Source: Acidaminococcus sp. (GTDB lineage: Bacteria > Bacillota > Negativicutes > Acidaminococcales > Acidaminococcaceae). From it: 37,138 nt of DNA. The position numbers were made by a program, and so were the translations under genes. Below, piece after piece: positions 15,651 to 23,842 of this stretch. Below the pieces are notes generated by a model. The model was not told the origin of the DNA. It made no database searches and saw only the letters and a program-made list of their open reading frames with translations. Within the stretch, counting starts at the first letter, position 1. Every line of letters starts with the position of its first letter. Location: contig DXYB01000017.1 of the NCBI GenBank assembly GCA_019416065.1, positions 1-37,138 on the forward strand, read 5' to 3'.

Positions 15651-18600
15651 TCAGAAGGAGTACCGCACGCCGATATTCCAGATCCATTTACTCCGCACGG
15701 CGCCGCCGAAATTCTTTTCTACGTCGCCATAGAGATAGGCTCCTTTGCCGATGGCGGTCTGGGCCCCTAGTCCCAGTGTCATCCAGCTGCTGCCAAAGTC
15801 ATAATCGTCCCGCAGGCGGTCCCCGTTTTTATCCAGGAACGTGGCCCGGCTGTCTCCGGCAAATTCGTGGTTCCAGAAAAGTTTCCCATAATACTCCGCA
15901 TGGCTGGTCTTTTTCCCCACCGTAAATCCGGTACGCAGTAATAGGCTATTGATGCCTTCCAGATAGCCGTGACTTCCCTGGCTGGAAGTATACCGATCTC
16001 CGCTCAAATGCCCATAGGTCAGCTGCGCTTCCGGTTCCAGATACCAACCTTTTTGCAGCTGCACTTTACGACCGTATTCGGCGCTGAGGGCATACACATT
16101 ACCGCTCCAGCGGGCATTTTCCGGGAAATCGCCAAAGGCTTTCATCTTGCCGTTGGCACTGCCCCATTTACCCACCAGATCCAAATAGTGTCCCTTATCT
16201 CCCAACGAAGTGTAATATACGCTAGCCACATCCAGATTCATACCGGAATCTTCGCCCATACGAGGATAGCCAAAGTCCACATCCGTATGGTGATAAGCGG
16301 CACCCACAAAGCGACGGGTATTGCCTTGCCGTGCCAGCTCCCTATCGTAACCGATTTGGTAGGTGGTAAAGTCAGAAAGGCCATCCAGGCCTTTCATCCG
16401 ATACTCGCCCCGGCGCACACGCACCCACAATCCATCGTCCTGCGTGCTGTCACGCAATTCACCCAGCCGTTTCCGGAGGGTATCCTGCTCCAGCCACAAT
16501 GCCGCATAGCGACTGCGATTAAAGGTAATATTGTTTTCCCCGTTATCCGTTACGTGGGGCTGGGGCGTGGGCTCGGGTTGTGGTTCTGGTTCAGGTTGTG
16601 GTTGCGGTTCGGGCTCTGGTTCCGGTTGCGGTTCTGGCTCGGGTTGTGGTTCGGGCTCTGGTTCCGGTTCAGGTTGTGGTTCGGGTTCTGGCTCTGGAAT
16701 CGGTTTATCCGTCATACGCACGTACCAATTTTTACTATTCTGGGGTACGTCCGTATATCCCAGAGAAGCATCCGGATCCTCGTCGGTCACTTCTACCAGT
16801 TTGGCAAACAGGCCGCCGTTTTGCAGCTGGGCATGCCCGGTAAAGGTGGCATTGTGATAGCCATCCGCACTCTTATCCTGTACCAGTAACACATACCCGT
16901 CCTGAGCCGTTTGATTAAGGGTTTTACTGTGGTCGTTAATCATAAGCTGATGGGTACCGGCGCTGCTGTCCGTAATAATCAGCTGGTCGCTGTGCCCGTT
17001 CACGGTTTTGTTGTCTGCGCTTTCCTGCAAATCCGTATCCATCACGAAGACGCCGTTATTCCCGTCCAAATTTCTCGTGGTAACGGTCTGGTATCCACCT
17101 TTATAGGCCAGGTTAACACGGCCAGCTCGGTTGATCAAGGTGGTAGCCTTGCTATTTCCAGTGACATTCCATACGGCATTATCAGCAAAAGATACCTGCA
17201 TCACATCATCCGCTAAGGAATACCAAGTTTGTCCTGTCAGGGATGAATCCGATCCCGTAAAGTTAGCATACAGCAATCCGTTCCGAACCACGCCACTATC
17301 GCTTTCAGTTCCGTCAGACCACAAATTTCCATAGACTTTGGTATCAGTGGACCCATTGTCAGAACCGTCATCTTTGGCGTTAATATAGGTTACTGCATGG
17401 TCAGCCTGGAACCCGCTTGTACGTACGCTACTCCACCGAGTGGCATCTGACGGATGCCCGATCTGGATGGCCTTCGCTCGCAGTGCAACCGTATCATAGT
17501 TCGTTACTATATCGCCCTGGTCGGCGTTATTCCCTGTGGTATCCAGTATAGCCTTATCCCCATCCAACGTCACATTCCCATACCAGTTCAACACCGCAGG
17601 AAAATTTTTGCTCCCCGTGCGATTGGCCGTTACGGTCGTCGCAGACGTAATATGCACTTCAGGCCGGTAATTACCGCTTTGTTTTGTAAAAATCCCGGCA
17701 CTGTACATACCATCACTACTAGAATAATTTTTACTAGCACTACTTTGGATTTCTGTTTCTGGAGCTTTGATGTTTATTACGGAATTACCCGCTCCTTGTA
17801 CACCCACTGCCACACCACTTGTGCTTTCGCTTTGAATGGAAACCTTTCCAGAGGTTGCCTCCACCGTAACTTGCGACGGGTTTTCCAGTGAGGAGTCTGC
17901 CCACACGCCTTTAACAGTCTTATTATTATCGGCCTTGGCACTCACTGCCACGGAAGCACCTTTCACCGTCAGTTCGGCATTATAGGTTGCGTGAATTCCT
18001 TGTGCGACGCCTTTTTTACTTTCTGCCTGGATGGAAACAGCGCCTTTAGTTGCGGTAATCGCCATTTCGCTTTTTGCTGCATTGGCGGCATTGCCGGAAG
18101 CAACAGAAACCCCGAAGGAGCCAGCACTACCAAAGCCGTCTGTTTCGCTGTTACTGGTAATACTAACTGTCCCACCCTCCAATACAGTTTTTACCGGAGA
18201 TTTGGCGCCAAAAGAACTGGCATTAACAGCTGTGGCTGAGCCTTTTCCTTCAGCAGAAATGGATAGTGCATCCTCTGCCTGCAAAGTGATATCCCGTTCT
18301 CCGGCGATAGCGGCAGCTAGCACCTTATTTGCCGACATTTGGATACCATAGCTTGTTGAATTGCCAATTGGTGCATTATCTGCTGTTTTTGCAGTTACAG
18401 AAATATTCTTTGCCGTAGCTGTCACAGATCCTGTCCCTACGGTAATGCCATTAACCTCAGTCTTAGCCTTCAAGCTAGTATCATAGATTGTTTCGGCATT
18501 GACTTTCAAATCACCTGTAGCATGCATTTCCACCGTTCCTGGCAAGTCATTCTGGGTCGTATCTACCTGAATTCCTCTAACTAGAAGTTTACTGCTGGCA

Positions 18601-19214
18601 GATACTCCGATATCTTTACCTTCCAGGAGTACCTTTGCACTGTCTGACCAGATTCCATAGGACGATTTTGGATCCCCTGTAAACGTTGTTTGATTCGTTG
18701 CTGCTATGGTAATTCCATCGCGCGCTTTTAAAGTTATCGGGACATAATACGTAGTGATTCCTTCAACATTGGCTGATGAATTTGAAGTTCCTCCAGTTGC
18801 CTGAAGAGAAATCGTATTTCCAGTTATATTGACTGCATGATTTTTAGCATTAGCGCTAGAAGCCTTCCCCGTATCATTAAGCAGCATAGCATAACTATAT
18901 CCAGTAGCCTTTGTACTTTCCACGTTAACAGTACCTGCGTAAACAGAAAGTCCTGTAGAAGCCGCACTGGTATCCACCTGATTATACCCTGCTCCACTGA
19001 TCTTACTTCCGCTCGGAGCTTGCGCAATAGCTTCCCACTGAGAGTCCCACTGCGCTTCCGTCCCCACAGTCATAAGCTCTCCGGTATTATTGACTCCAAT
19101 TTGCGCAGAATTGCTATTAAGCGCATATCCTGTCACCGGAAACGCCACGCCCGTGACAAGCGCCAACAAAATCGCTGTCTCAAGAACCGTTCGTTTCTTT
19201 TTCTTTCCTCTCAT
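15651..19214 (-). CDS. Type Va autotransporter with beta-helix passenger and C-terminal beta-barrel
   Basis: 1187 residues. A basic N-terminus and signal peptide (MRGKKKKRTVLETAILLALVTG..., cleavage near GYA) lead into a long Ser/Thr/Ala/Gly-rich passenger (about 35-835) of beta-helix rungs. A Pro-Glu-Pro-Gln linker follows (about 837-888), then an autotransporter barrel domain (about 900-1187) ending in VRYSF, a typical C-terminal outer-membrane aromatic residue. No catalytic motif is seen in the passenger, so an adhesin or surface-structure role is likely. The ATG is 17 bases from GGGAGG, longer than usual. The gene has its own promoter, structured leader and terminator. The barrel supports a diderm host. 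Confidence 0.93.
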   Translation of the reverse strand: MRGKKKKRTVLETAILLALVTGVAFPVTGYALNSNSAQIGVNNTGELMTVGTEAQWDSQWEAIAQAPSGSKISGAGYNQVDTSAASTGLSVYAGTVNVESTKATGYSYAMLLNDTGKASSANAKNHAVNITGNTISLQATGGTSNSSANVEGITTYYVPITLKARDGITIAATNQTTFTGDPKSSYGIWSDSAKVLLEGKDIGVSASSKLLVRGIQVDTTQNDLPGTVEMHATGDLKVNAETIYDTSLKAKTEVNGITVGTGSVTATAKNISVTAKTADNAPIGNSTSYGIQMSANKVLAAAIAGERDITLQAEDALSISAEGKGSATAVNASSFGAKSPVKTVLEGGTVSITSNSETDGFGSAGSFGVSVASGNAANAAKSEMAITATKGAVSIQAESKKGVAQGIHATYNAELTVKGASVAVSAKADNNKTVKGVWADSSLENPSQVTVEATSGKVSIQSESTSGVAVGVQGAGNSVINIKAPETEIQSSASKNYSSSDGMYSAGIFTKQSGNYRPEVHITSATTVTANRTGSKNFPAVLNWYGNVTLDGDKAILDTTGNNADQGDIVTNYDTVALRAKAIQIGHPSDATRWSSVRTSGFQADHAVTYINAKDDGSDNGSTDTKVYGNLWSDGTESDSGVVRNGLLYANFTGSDSSLTGQTWYSLADDVMQVSFADNAVWNVTGNSKATTLINRAGRVNLAYKGGYQTVTTRNLDGNNGVFVMDTDLQESADNKTVNGHSDQLIITDSSAGTHQLMINDHSKTLNQTAQDGYVLLVQDKSADGYHNATFTGHAQLQNGGLFAKLVEVTDEDPDASLGYTDVPQNSKNWYVRMTDKPIPEPEPEPQPEPEPEPEPQPEPEPQPEPEPEPQPQPEPEPQPEPTPQPHVTDNGENNITFNRSRYAALWLEQDTLRKRLGELRDSTQDDGLWVRVRRGEYRMKGLDGLSDFTTYQIGYDRELARQGNTRRFVGAAYHHTDVDFGYPRMGEDSGMNLDVASVYYTSLGDKGHYLDLVGKWGSANGKMKAFGDFPENARWSGNVYALSAEYGRKVQLQKGWYLEPEAQLTYGHLSGDRYTSSQGSHGYLEGINSLLLRTGFTVGKKTSHAEYYGKLFWNHEFAGDSRATFLDKNGDRLRDDYDFGSSWMTLGLGAQTAIGKGAYLYGDVEKNFGGAVRSKWIWNIGVRYSF
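16554..16707 (-). repeat. PEPQ-rich low-complexity coding repeat in the autotransporter
   Basis: About 51 codons alternate Pro with Glu or Gln, forming a stiff linker between passenger and barrel. The DNA is a near-tandem hexamer array (GGTTCN/GGCTCN variants on the plus strand), a structure prone to length change by replication slippage in steps of two codons. Confidence 0.8.
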
Positions 19215-19298
19215 TTTTACTTTAAAAGTTCCCTCCCTATTTTCCGTTTTCCACGCTAAACCTTGTCTGTACCTGAAAAAAAATTACATCTTGCGAGA

Positions 19299-19340
19299 AT
19301 GTCCCCCCCGAATGTACACATCGCATTCAGGGAGGGACAT
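19299..19340 (-). promoter_or_regulatory. Stable hairpin in the autotransporter 5' leader
   Basis: Arms 19324-19340 and 19299-19314 form a 16-bp stem with one bulge and a 9-base loop, including a run of seven C on the plus strand. The predicted transcript starts near 19349, so the hairpin is almost at the 5' end. It could stabilise the mRNA or bind a regulator. A T8 run lies about 14 bases later, too far for a standard terminator. Confidence 0.6.
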
Positions 19341-19355
19341 ATAATTTTGTATACT

Positions 19356-19384
19356 ATTATACAACTTTTTAAACTTTTTGTCAG
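19356..19384 (-). promoter_or_regulatory. Sigma-70-type promoter of the autotransporter gene
   Basis: Minus-strand CTGACA (19379-19384), a 17-base spacer and TATAAT (19356-19361): 11 of 12 consensus bases. The predicted leader is about 135 bases. An 8-bp inverted repeat, ATTTTAAC/GTTAAAAT (19387-19408), sits directly upstream of the -35. Confidence 0.8.
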
Positions 19385-19428
19385 TTATTTTAACAACATG
19401 GTTAAAATTGGCAAAAATACGCTTTTTT

Positions 19429-20259
19429 CTACCACTGCATGCGGCAGATTCTCATGGTAAAAAGAACATCAAACAACGATGCCGCCCACCGTAGTGGCAA
19501 TGGGACTCCCTTTTGCTGCAAATCCACATAGCCTGTCAGGTAGGGCCGCACGGTCACTTCACAGCCATCTGGCCAGGAAATATCCGTAAGCGGATGATTG
19601 GCATAAAACAATCCCTCCACATGGTGAATCTCCATGGTTTGCAGCGTGCGTTTCATCAGGAGGTGAATCCCTGCTTTTCCCACGGTATCAAACACCAACG
19701 TGCCGGACGAAAATGCCTTATGGATATGACGGAGAAAATCCTGCACTTCTTCCCGCCGCCAATACATAAATACCCCGGCAGCAAAAAGGAAAACGCCCTG
19801 CGAGCCATCAATGGCCTGCATCCAGGAAGGGTCGCGCAGGTCTGCTGCCAAGTTGATTTCCTTATCACAAGGCGGCAAAATCTGCTGCCTAAGGGTAATC
19901 ACATCGGCTCGGTCGATATTGTAGAGTCGGCTTTTTCCGCTACGCAGTAACCGCGGCGTGGCATCCAGCCCGCACCCCAAATTGACAATGGCGGCACAAG
20001 GGTGTGCCGCAAGGTATTCCTCCATTTCAAAAAGCATATCCCGGCTGCGCAAGATGCCTTCCAGTGCCCCAAACTGCCAGATAAGAGACTGTTTCTTTGC
20101 ATCAAGGGCCGCAAAATCATAGTCCAAGCGCGTCATACTCTCTTTTGCCAGAGGATCTTGCAAGAGCTGGGGAAAAAGGTCGCTCCCCAGCGCCCTGGCA
20201 TAAAGAGGAATAATTAGAGTTTCCTGTATGGTATTTTTGGCAACAGGGATTTTTTTCAT
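19429..20259 (-). CDS. LCMT-family class I SAM-dependent methyltransferase
   Basis: About 276 residues, resembling leucine carboxyl methyltransferase / polyketide O-methyltransferase proteins. SAM motif I is AIVNLGCGLDATPRLL. The acidic ribose contact is probably in RLYNIDRADV, motif III is near LAADLRDPSW, and FLFAAGVFMYW follows. Related bacterial proteins often modify small molecules, and no biosynthetic cluster is present here. The ATG at 20259 overlaps the DUF488 stop by 1 base (TGATG), and GGAG lies 8 bases upstream. The open frame extends seven codons earlier without support. No clear terminator was seen before the autotransporter promoter. Confidence 0.75.
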   Translation of the reverse strand: MKKIPVAKNTIQETLIIPLYARALGSDLFPQLLQDPLAKESMTRLDYDFAALDAKKQSLIWQFGALEGILRSRDMLFEMEEYLAAHPCAAIVNLGCGLDATPRLLRSGKSRLYNIDRADVITLRQQILPPCDKEINLAADLRDPSWMQAIDGSQGVFLFAAGVFMYWRREEVQDFLRHIHKAFSSGTLVFDTVGKAGIHLLMKRTLQTMEIHHVEGLFYANHPLTDISWPDGCEVTVRPYLTGYVDLQQKGVPLPLRWAASLFDVLFTMRICRMQW

Positions 20260-20621
20260 CAAAGGGACTCCATTAGCCACTCCCGCAAAACCACGGCATT
20301 GTTATGGGTTTCATCCTTGGCCCCGTAGAGCAGGGTTACATTTCCTTTTGTAAGAAGCTGCTTAACCTGCTCCCGAAACGCCACTGCCCCCGGGTTTTGT
20401 TCCAGCTCTTTCCGGTAGGCATCCCGAAATGCGGGAAACTTTTCCACATCATGGCCGAAGGCTTTACGCAGGGCACTGGTAGGGGCCAGGGTTTTATCCC
20501 AGGCCGCTAGAGCAGCATTTTCCTTTTTGATGCCCCGTGGCCACAGCCGATCAATCAGGATGCGGCTGCCGTCCGTTTCCTCTGGGGTTTCATACACGCG
20601 TTTGATTTGCAGCGTTCCCAT
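20259..20621 (-). CDS. DUF488 family protein (YeaO-like)
   Basis: 120 residues, the normal size for the YeaO branch of DUF488. Diagnostic stretches are IKRVYETPEETDGSRILIDRLWPRGIKKENA, FGHDVEKFPAFRDAYRKEL and the C-terminal VTLLYGAKDETHNNAVVL. Family members are small cytosolic proteins of unknown function. I start at the ATG at 20621, which has GAAGGG at the right distance; the ATG at 20642 lacks a spaced ribosome site. It follows hcp by 24 bases and is coupled to the methyltransferase, suggesting a three-gene unit. Confidence 0.85.
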   Translation of the reverse strand: MGTLQIKRVYETPEETDGSRILIDRLWPRGIKKENAALAAWDKTLAPTSALRKAFGHDVEKFPAFRDAYRKELEQNPGAVAFREQVKQLLTKGNVTLLYGAKDETHNNAVVLREWLMESL

Positions 20622-20645
20622 GGAAATCCCTTCTTTCCCCATTCC

Positions 20646-22283
20646 TTAGGCGCCTAAAAACAGTTTGATATCGTCTTCTACCGTACCAATTCCAGCAATG
20701 CCAAAATTCTTCACCAGCACGCTGGCCACGTTGGGGGACAGAAATGCCGGCAGGGTGGGTCCCAGATGGATATTCTTCACGCCCAAATACAGCAGCGCCA
20801 ATAGCACGATCACGGCCTTTTGTTCGTACCAGGCAATATTAAAGCTGATGGGCAAATCGTTTACGCTTTCCACCCCAAAGACTTCTTTAAGTTTCAGCGC
20901 AATGAGGGCCAGGGAATAGGAATCATTGCACTGCCCGGCATCCAGTACCCGGGGAATGCCGCCGATATCGCCCAAACGCAGCTTGTTATATTTGTATTTG
21001 GCACAGCCGGCGGTGAGGATCACCGTATCTTTCGGCAGAGCCTGGGCAAATTCTTTGTAGTATTCCCGGCTCTTCATCCGGCCATCGCAGCCCGCCATAA
21101 CAAAGAATCTCCGGATGGCGCCGCTTTTCACAGCGTCCACTACTTTGTCTGCCAGAGCAAAGACTTGTTCATGGGCAAATCCGCCCACGATGGTGCCCTG
21201 CTCAATCTCCGTAGGAGATGGCAGCGTCTTGGCCTGGGCAATGATTTCACTGAAATCTTTCCAGCCGTTTTCATCCGCTTCAATGTGGCGGCAGCCGGGG
21301 AAACCGGTAGCGCCGGTAGTCCACAATCTATCCTTGTATTCGGCCTTGGGCGGCACGATGCAGTTGGTGGTCATGAGGATGGGGCCGTTAAAGCTGGTGA
21401 ATTCTTCTTTTTGCTTCCACCAAGCATTGCCGTAGTTCCCTGCAAAGTTCTTGTATTTCTTAAAGAAGGGATAATAATGAGCCGGGAGCATCTCTGAGTG
21501 GGTGTACACATCCACGCCGGTACCCTGGGTTTGATCCAGCAGCATTTCCAGATCTTTCAGATCATGGCCGCTGATTAAGATAGCCGGATTATTCCGCACA
21601 CCGATATCCACGGTGGTGAGTTCTGGATTGCCATAAGCGGTGGTATTGGCTTTATCCAAAAGGGCCATACCCTGCACGCCATATTTCCCGGTCTCCAAGG
21701 TGAGCGCCACCAGATCATCCACGGATTTGCTGTCGTCCTGAATTTCCGTCAGGGCTCTTTGGATAAAGGCGTCCACTTCTTCGTCGTCTTGTAATAGTAC
21801 ATTAGCATGCTTGCTGTAAGCGCACAGGCCTTTTAAGCCGTAGGTGATCAGCTCCCGCAGGCTGCGGATATCTTCATCCTTGGTTGCCAGTACGCCCACG
21901 GTTTTTGCCTTGGCATCAAAGGTATCTTCCGTGCCGTTCCAAAGGGCTGCTTCCGTGAGGCCTGCTTCACTGTCAAGTTGTTTCCGCAGGGTTTCTTTTT
22001 GGGCCAGAGTCAATTTCACCCGCTCAATAATGGATTCCCGGTCAAAGTTGGCATTGGTAATAGTGGTAAAAAGGTTCCAGGAGACCATATGGTTAACATC
22101 CCGGGACACCGGTTTACCTTCCTTACGCAGGGCGGTGGTCACGGCGGATAGACCCTTGGTCACGTAAACTAATAAATCCTGCATAGCGGCGACTTCCGGT
22201 TTCTTGCCGCACACCCCCACCATGGTACAGCCTTTGCAGCCGGCAGTTTCTTGACACTGAAAGCAGAACATCTTGTTTTCCAT
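20646..22283 (-). CDS. hcp: Hybrid cluster protein / hydroxylamine reductase, class I
   Basis: 545 residues, full length. The N-terminal Cys7-x2-Cys10-x8-Cys19-x5-Cys25 is the class I spacing of strict anaerobes that binds [4Fe-4S]. Ligands of the hybrid Fe-S-O cluster are visible in ILISGHDLKDLEML (His), YTHSEMLP (Glu), MTTNCIVPP (Cys), TGFPGC, TAGCAKYK (Cys) and VLDAGQCNDSYS (Cys). The protein reduces hydroxylamine or NO in nitrosative-stress defence. It has its own extended -10 promoter and a candidate activator site. No hcr reductase gene is adjacent, as usual in anaerobes. Confidence 0.96.
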   Translation of the reverse strand: MENKMFCFQCQETAGCKGCTMVGVCGKKPEVAAMQDLLVYVTKGLSAVTTALRKEGKPVSRDVNHMVSWNLFTTITNANFDRESIIERVKLTLAQKETLRKQLDSEAGLTEAALWNGTEDTFDAKAKTVGVLATKDEDIRSLRELITYGLKGLCAYSKHANVLLQDDEEVDAFIQRALTEIQDDSKSVDDLVALTLETGKYGVQGMALLDKANTTAYGNPELTTVDIGVRNNPAILISGHDLKDLEMLLDQTQGTGVDVYTHSEMLPAHYYPFFKKYKNFAGNYGNAWWKQKEEFTSFNGPILMTTNCIVPPKAEYKDRLWTTGATGFPGCRHIEADENGWKDFSEIIAQAKTLPSPTEIEQGTIVGGFAHEQVFALADKVVDAVKSGAIRRFFVMAGCDGRMKSREYYKEFAQALPKDTVILTAGCAKYKYNKLRLGDIGGIPRVLDAGQCNDSYSLALIALKLKEVFGVESVNDLPISFNIAWYEQKAVIVLLALLYLGVKNIHLGPTLPAFLSPNVASVLVKNFGIAGIGTVEDDIKLFLGA

Positions 22284-22351
22284 ACTTGCACTCCCCTTTT
22301 TCTTATTTCGTTGGTGTCACTATCGTAGTACTTTATGCATTTGATAGCTTC

Positions 22352-22393
22352 ATTATAACAAAACAGGGCCGCATTACCGTTGCTTTGACAACG
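22352..22393 (-). promoter_or_regulatory. hcp promoter with a candidate CRP/FNR-family activator site
   Basis: An extended -10, TGtTATAAT (TATAAT at 22352-22357), has no matching -35. Instead an inverted repeat CGTTG-N6-CAACG (22378-22393) is centred about 40.5 bases upstream of the predicted start, the class II position for CRP/FNR-type activators such as HcpR. The repeat is plain to see; the regulator is inference. Confidence 0.45.
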
Positions 22394-22423
22394 AACAAGA
22401 AACTCCTTTGCTTGTTATTGCTT

Positions 22424-23215
22424 TTACCCCAGGGCCACATCCAGCGTCATCATAATGGTAAACCCTAGGGCAAAACACAATACTCCTACGTTGGAATGTT
22501 CCCCGGCACTCATTTCCGGGATCATTTCTTCCACCACCACATATAGCATCGCCCCCGCCGCAAAGCTAAGAAAATACGGCAGCAGGTGCCCGATAAAGTT
22601 TGACGCCCAGATGGTAATCATCGCCGCAATGGGTTCCACGATACCGGATAAAACACCGCCGGCAAAGGCTTTGTGTTTTCCCATGCCGGCAGCTTTAAGG
22701 GGCATGGAAATAATGGCTCCCTCCGGGAAATTTTGGATGGCAATTCCTAAGGACAGCGCCGCTGCGCTACCAATACTAATGGTGCCCGGATCCAGCAGAA
22801 ACCCGGCATAAATCATGCCGACGGCCATCCCCTCCGGGATATTGTGGAGCGTCACGGCAAGAATCATCATGGTGGTCCGCTGGAGATGGCTCCGCAGGCC
22901 TTCTGGTTTTGCATCCCGATTTAAATGCAAATGGGGAATCAGCACATCCAATAACAACAAAAATCCTGTCCCCACCCAAAAGCCGATAAAGGCAGGCAAA
23001 AATGCCAGCCGTCCCATAGTGGGAACCGATTCTTCAATAGCTGGGATAAGCAAACTCCACACGGAAGCGGCCACCATCACTCCTGCAGCAAAACCGTCCA
23101 GCCCTCGCTGCACAGTGAGTTTCAACTGGTTTTTCATGAAATAGACGCATCCTGCCCCCAGGCTAGTGCCTAAAAAGGGGACTAAGATGCCCCGAATGAC
23201 TTCGTTGGGTACCAT
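22424..23215 (-). CDS. ZIP family divalent metal transporter (GufA/ZupT-like)
   Basis: 263 residues with about eight membrane segments. The two ZIP motifs are intact: TLHNIPEGMAVG in TM4 and AIQNFPEGAIIS in TM5, providing the His/Asn/Glu metal site. A His-rich cytoplasmic loop, DVLIPHLHLNRDA, precedes them. ZIP carriers import Zn2+, Mn2+ or Fe2+ into the cytosol. It follows the unknown exported protein by 3 bases and appears to be the last gene of the udp-deoB unit. Phosphopentomutase is Mn2+-dependent, so metal uptake could suit the operon; that link is inference. Confidence 0.9.
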   Translation of the reverse strand: MVPNEVIRGILVPFLGTSLGAGCVYFMKNQLKLTVQRGLDGFAAGVMVAASVWSLLIPAIEESVPTMGRLAFLPAFIGFWVGTGFLLLLDVLIPHLHLNRDAKPEGLRSHLQRTTMMILAVTLHNIPEGMAVGMIYAGFLLDPGTISIGSAAALSLGIAIQNFPEGAIISMPLKAAGMGKHKAFAGGVLSGIVEPIAAMITIWASNFIGHLLPYFLSFAAGAMLYVVVEEMIPEMSAGEHSNVGVLCFALGFTIMMTLDVALG

Positions 23216-23218
23216 GGG

Positions 23219-23842
23219 TTAAATGTGTTCCTTTCCCTCCATGTCCATGGCCAGGTCGCTCAGGGCATACTGGATTTCCTGCTGGGGGTGCACTGCCCGG
23301 GCCACGTCCGTGGTTCTAATTTTCCGCAATTTTTTCTTTTTATATTGGTCCCCTTCTTGCTTGTAAATATAAAGATCTGCGCCGCTCACCACTCGCAGCC
23401 AGGTTTCCGGTCCGTCAAAAGGATCTAACAGCAGCGGCTGTACATAATATTCTTCCATGGCCCGGACCACTACGATGGCCACTACATCGGCTTTGGCTTT
23501 TTCCGCGATATTTGCCATCACCGGTTTTTCAATGGGATAGGAAATCCCTCCGTACTGCTGCAAGACTTCTCCTGCTGCCGCAGCGGCCTGGGGATCTTCC
23601 ATAAATCCGTAAGATTTCCGTGGATAGGCTTGCCGGACCTGCCGTTTCCACACCGCTTTCATGGCGCTGGTGACGCTATCTGTCGTGTCATACACTACAA
23701 AGGCAATTTTTTTCCGGCTAAACGGGGTCGTTTCTGCCATGGTTGTCACATTTGGCGTTTGCGCCGGTGTTTTCTCTGCGCCAAAGCACAACGACGTCAT
23801 GCAGCAAAGCACCATAATAAACCCAATCGGCCATTTTTTCAT
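23219..23842 (-). CDS. Exported protein of unknown function
   Basis: 207 residues that I do not recognise. The N-terminus (MKKWPIGFIMVLCCMTSLCFGA) is a signal peptide, with cleavage likely after CFG or GA, and several Cys that could allow lipidation. The mature part has an IAFVVYDTTDSV strand, an alpha/beta core with ADVVAIVVVRAMEEYYVQPLLLDPFDGPETW and a Lys-rich segment near 165-177. This may recall DUF4136-type or YfiM-type envelope proteins, but not clearly. It overlaps deoB by 4 bases (ATGA) with AGAAGGTG upstream, and lies 3 bases before the ZIP gene. Confidence 0.7.
   Translation of the reverse strand: MKKWPIGFIMVLCCMTSLCFGAEKTPAQTPNVTTMAETTPFSRKKIAFVVYDTTDSVTSAMKAVWKRQVRQAYPRKSYGFMEDPQAAAAAGEVLQQYGGISYPIEKPVMANIAEKAKADVVAIVVVRAMEEYYVQPLLLDPFDGPETWLRVVSGADLYIYKQEGDQYKKKKLRKIRTTDVARAVHPQQEIQYALSDLAMDMEGKEHI

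Noticed and set aside
15969..16889. 306-residue plus-strand frame rich in Leu/Arg/Trp/Phe, and other Gly-rich frames near 16531-16857
   Set aside because: They are antisense to the Pro-Glu-Pro-Gln repeat and barrel of the autotransporter. Their composition is forced by the repeat.
19387..19408. Same operator as the fic palindromes (shared GTTAAAAT)
   Set aside because: The half-sites are in the opposite order (ATTTTAAC then GTTAAAAT) and the flanks differ. AT-rich coincidence is likely.
22341..22354. FNR-like box TTGATagctTCATT in the hcp leader
   Set aside because: The right half does not match ATCAA, and it lies at or below the -10, a poor place for activation. The repeat at 22378-22393 fits better.
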